From the NCBI GenBank assembly GCA_004402915.1, contig SORU01000012.1:1-44967 (forward strand): 44,967 nucleotides of DNA, written 5' to 3'. Below the pieces are notes generated by a model. That model saw only the letters and a list, made by a program, of their open reading frames with translations, had not been told where the DNA came from and did not search any database. Of this stretch, positions 42,684-44,967 are shown piece after piece. Source of the DNA: Fidelibacterota bacterium MT.SAG.2 (GTDB taxonomy: Bacteria; Fidelibacterota; SORT01). The position numbers were made by a program, and so were the translations under genes. Positions within the stretch are counted from its first letter, which is position 1; each line of letters begins with the position of its first letter.

Positions 42684-44967
42684 ATGGAATTAGATTCTCA
42701 ACAAAAAAAGGCTGTAGATAATCCGACCATTCCGATGGCAATCTCTGCCGGAGCGGGTTCCGGAAAAACAAGGGTACTCGTCGAACGATATATTAAAGTA
42801 ATAATCGATGGGCTGGCGGAAACCGAAGAGATTCTCGCCATTACTTTTACCATAAAAGCCGCTGCCGAGTTGAAGCTTAGAATTCGGGAACGGTTGAATG
42901 AGATACAATTCGAGAAGCCGGAGACAGATGAGGGCTTGAACGCTCAAAAAGCGCTTTTGACCATTGAATCCGCTCCAATTTCTACAATACACAGCTTTTG
43001 TCAGTCGATTCTGAAGAAATATGCGATTGAAGCGGAAATCGAACCCGACTTTCAGATTTTAGAATCTAACGAATCAAGCTTAGTGTATAAAGAGATCATT
43101 CAGCGGGTGACAGCGCAGTTTCTTCGGACAAACAATGAAAAAGAAAAAAAGTTGATTCACACTCTTGGACTAAACGATCTGCGATCCATAGCTGAAAACA
43201 TGTTGAATGACAGATACAAATTTTCAAATGCCGTCAACAGCACTCTGTTTCTTCATCGAAACGGCAAGTTTGAAGAAACGATTGAGAATATGCTCGAAGA
43301 TGAGTTAAGCATTCTATTGAACAGCGTAGAAATGAAAAGCTCGATCGATGATCTGAAAAAATGCATTCCATTGGATAAGAGTGATGCAATGGCGATGATA
43401 CGGGAGAACGTGCTTGATCTGTTTGACGAAATTTCAGCACAGAAGAGCAACGGAGAAAAATTATCCAAGTTGTTGGAGTTGGGGAATTCGATAGATTTAA
43501 GAGGAGGCAGAAAAACTTCATGGGATGAAGGCGAAAAAGATAGAGTCAAATCTTCTTTAAAAACAATTAGAGCGGTTATTGATGATTTATTCGGAGGCGA
43601 GAAAGAGCTCAATTTCATGAATAATGAAACCGCGGAGAAGCTGCTTGAGGGTTTAGAGCTGTATATGAGCCGGCTTTTCAAAGAATATGACTACACAATG
43701 AGCTCTTTAGGCGTTCTTGATTATGATGGTCTGCTGTTCCGGGCGATGAATCTACTAAGTGAAAGAAAGGATATTGCCGCTTTTTACAGACAACAGTATA
43801 AGCAAATTCTTGTAGATGAGTTTCAGGACACGGATGATCTTCAGATGAATATTATCAAAATTTTAACAACAGACGACGAAAATGTTCCTGTCCTTTTTCT
43901 TGTCGGAGATGAAAACCAATCGATATATAAATTCCGCGGCGCAGAGGTTTCCAATTTCCAAAAAATGATTGAAACAACCGGCATCAAAGGACCTTTATAC
44001 ATCACAAAGAATTATAGAAGTCAACCGGATATGATAAAGTTTTTTAATTCTTTCTTCAGTTCATTTCTCGGTGATACGGATAACGGGTATGAAGTTTCTC
44101 AAACATTCCGCGAGAAACTCGGCGACACTCCGAACGTACAATTCCTGCTGCCTATAGCAAATAACGGTAAAGGCGTCTCAAACAGAGAATTGGAAGCGGA
44201 CCTGATGGCAAGACAACTGCTTTTGTTTGTGGGATCAGAAAGCATATCTGACGGCGAGGGTGGAGAAAGAATATTGAAGTTCAGCGATATCGGAATCCTA
44301 TTCCAAAAAATGACTTCAGTTGCGGAATACTTGGACAAATTTGAACAATTGGGAATTCCTTATTACATGAAAACCCGCAGTGGATTCTATGACAGGCTTG
44401 AGATCCTCGATCTGCTGAATTTTTTCAGGGCAATTGAAAAGCCGAAGGATGATTATGTCCATGCCGCTTGGCTCCGCTCTCCGATAGTAGGATTATCAGA
44501 TAACGCTTTATTCTTGATCGGTACGGGTGTCGGATTTTCGGCGTCACTGAGCAGCGAAATCGGCGACAACTATTCTCAGGAAGATCAAGAGCGGTTGAGT
44601 AGAGCTGGAGAATTGATGTTCAAATACCGGAAATTAAAAGACAGAATGGGTGTCTCGGATTTTGTGCAAAAGATAGTTGATGAGATCGCCTATATCCCCT
44701 TTCTTCTTTCTACAGAAAATGGTACGCAGAAGGCACTGAATATTTATAAACTCCTCGATAAAATTGCGAGTTTTGAGAAAACAGGAGTTAAAACTTTTGG
44801 TGATCTTGTAGAACAAATGGACACTATTCAGAGCGGAAATGTGAAAGAAGGTCAAGCTCAAGCATCTTCCGAAGAGGATGATGTAGTTACGATAACGACG
44901 GTGCATGGCTCAAAGGGATTACAATTTCCGGTGGTATTTCTCCCCGATTTAGAAGCTTCATTCCCTC
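42684..44967 (+). CDS. addA: AddA-type UvrD/Rep helicase, 3' end beyond window (partial)
   Basis: Superfamily 1 helicase subunit of the AddAB break-repair enzyme, open from ATG 42684 to the window end (761 complete codons). The N terminus MELDSQQKKAVDNP is followed by motif I AGAGSGKT at 22-29. Motif Ia reads AITFTIKAAAEL, motif II LVDEFQDTD, motif III LVGDENQSIYKFRGA, motif IV NYRSQPD, and motif V TTVHGSKGLQFPVV close to the edge. Motif VI and the C-terminal nuclease domain should lie beyond 44967. No good ribosome site is seen; TTG 42672 in frame is an alternative. It is separated from addB by two unrelated genes, one on the opposite strand. Confidence 0.93.
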   Translation, partial: MELDSQQKKAVDNPTIPMAISAGAGSGKTRVLVERYIKVIIDGLAETEEILAITFTIKAAAELKLRIRERLNEIQFEKPETDEGLNAQKALLTIESAPISTIHSFCQSILKKYAIEAEIEPDFQILESNESSLVYKEIIQRVTAQFLRTNNEKEKKLIHTLGLNDLRSIAENMLNDRYKFSNAVNSTLFLHRNGKFEETIENMLEDELSILLNSVEMKSSIDDLKKCIPLDKSDAMAMIRENVLDLFDEISAQKSNGEKLSKLLELGNSIDLRGGRKTSWDEGEKDRVKSSLKTIRAVIDDLFGGEKELNFMNNETAEKLLEGLELYMSRLFKEYDYTMSSLGVLDYDGLLFRAMNLLSERKDIAAFYRQQYKQILVDEFQDTDDLQMNIIKILTTDDENVPVLFLVGDENQSIYKFRGAEVSNFQKMIETTGIKGPLYITKNYRSQPDMIKFFNSFFSSFLGDTDNGYEVSQTFREKLGDTPNVQFLLPIANNGKGVSNRELEADLMARQLLLFVGSESISDGEGGERILKFSDIGILFQKMTSVAEYLDKFEQLGIPYYMKTRSGFYDRLEILDLLNFFRAIEKPKDDYVHAAWLRSPIVGLSDNALFLIGTGVGFSASLSSEIGDNYSQEDQERLSRAGELMFKYRKLKDRMGVSDFVQKIVDEIAYIPFLLSTENGTQKALNIYKLLDKIASFEKTGVKTFGDLVEQMDTIQSGNVKEGQAQASSEEDDVVTITTVHGSKGLQFPVVFLPDLEASFP

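Noticed and set aside
42601-42720. An alternative upstream frame reading into addA
   Set aside because: The other frame at 42610-42720 hits a stop soon after and shows no helicase similarity; ATG 42684 gives the expected AddA N terminus.

Overview
The window reads as chromosomal core genome of a diderm (Gram-negative) bacterium with moderate to low GC. The outer membrane is implied by a BamA/TamA-type barrel protein, TamB, a LolCDE-type lipoprotein exporter and a periplasmic HtrA protease. Gene order (tilS-hpt-ftsH, folP-cdaA, MoxR/DUF58 next to a GldA/F/G-like transporter) and the paired ClpC and ClpB fit the FCB superphylum. A Marinimicrobia-like or Ignavibacteria/Chlorobi-like lineage is my best guess, but that is inference from gene content, not phylogeny. 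No phage, IS element, CRISPR array, rRNA or tRNA was seen. All genes but one (a DUF92 membrane protein) lie on the + strand. At least six genes start with TTG.

Layout. 1-7987: moaE, tilS, hpt, ftsH, folP, cdaA, glnB, glnA, nearly abutting or overlapping (molybdopterin synthesis, tRNA-Ile lysidine, purine salvage, membrane proteolysis, folate, c-di-AMP, nitrogen control). 8133-13871: prfB with a programmed +1 frameshift, lysS, two paralogous Lol-type permeases and their ATPase. 14114-20982: clpC, a YugP-type membrane zinc peptidase, an HtrA protease and dnaK, a protein quality control block. 21150-29541: tamB, a BamA/TamA-family barrel and clpB (envelope biogenesis plus disaggregase). 29725-37791: a TPR lipoprotein, then MoxR ATPase, DUF58, a BatD-like membrane protein, a GldA/GldF/GldG-like ABC system and a DUF4340 protein, most of them overlapping or a few bases apart. 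38083-44967: addB-type nuclease, a small secreted Cys protein, the DUF92 gene on the minus strand, and the N-terminal three quarters or so of an addA-type helicase that runs off the end.

No clearly new multi-gene system is visible. The points most worth checking are: an apparent AUA start codon for addB; a sigma-54-like -24/-12 element ahead of dnaK; the prfB recoding site with a UGAU context; an RHL instead of RHR in the diadenylate cyclase motif; a chain of tiny overlapping ORFs leading into clpC; two mutually exclusive hairpins between the divergent DUF92 and addA genes; a REP-like palindrome ahead of addB; and the small secreted Cys/His protein.
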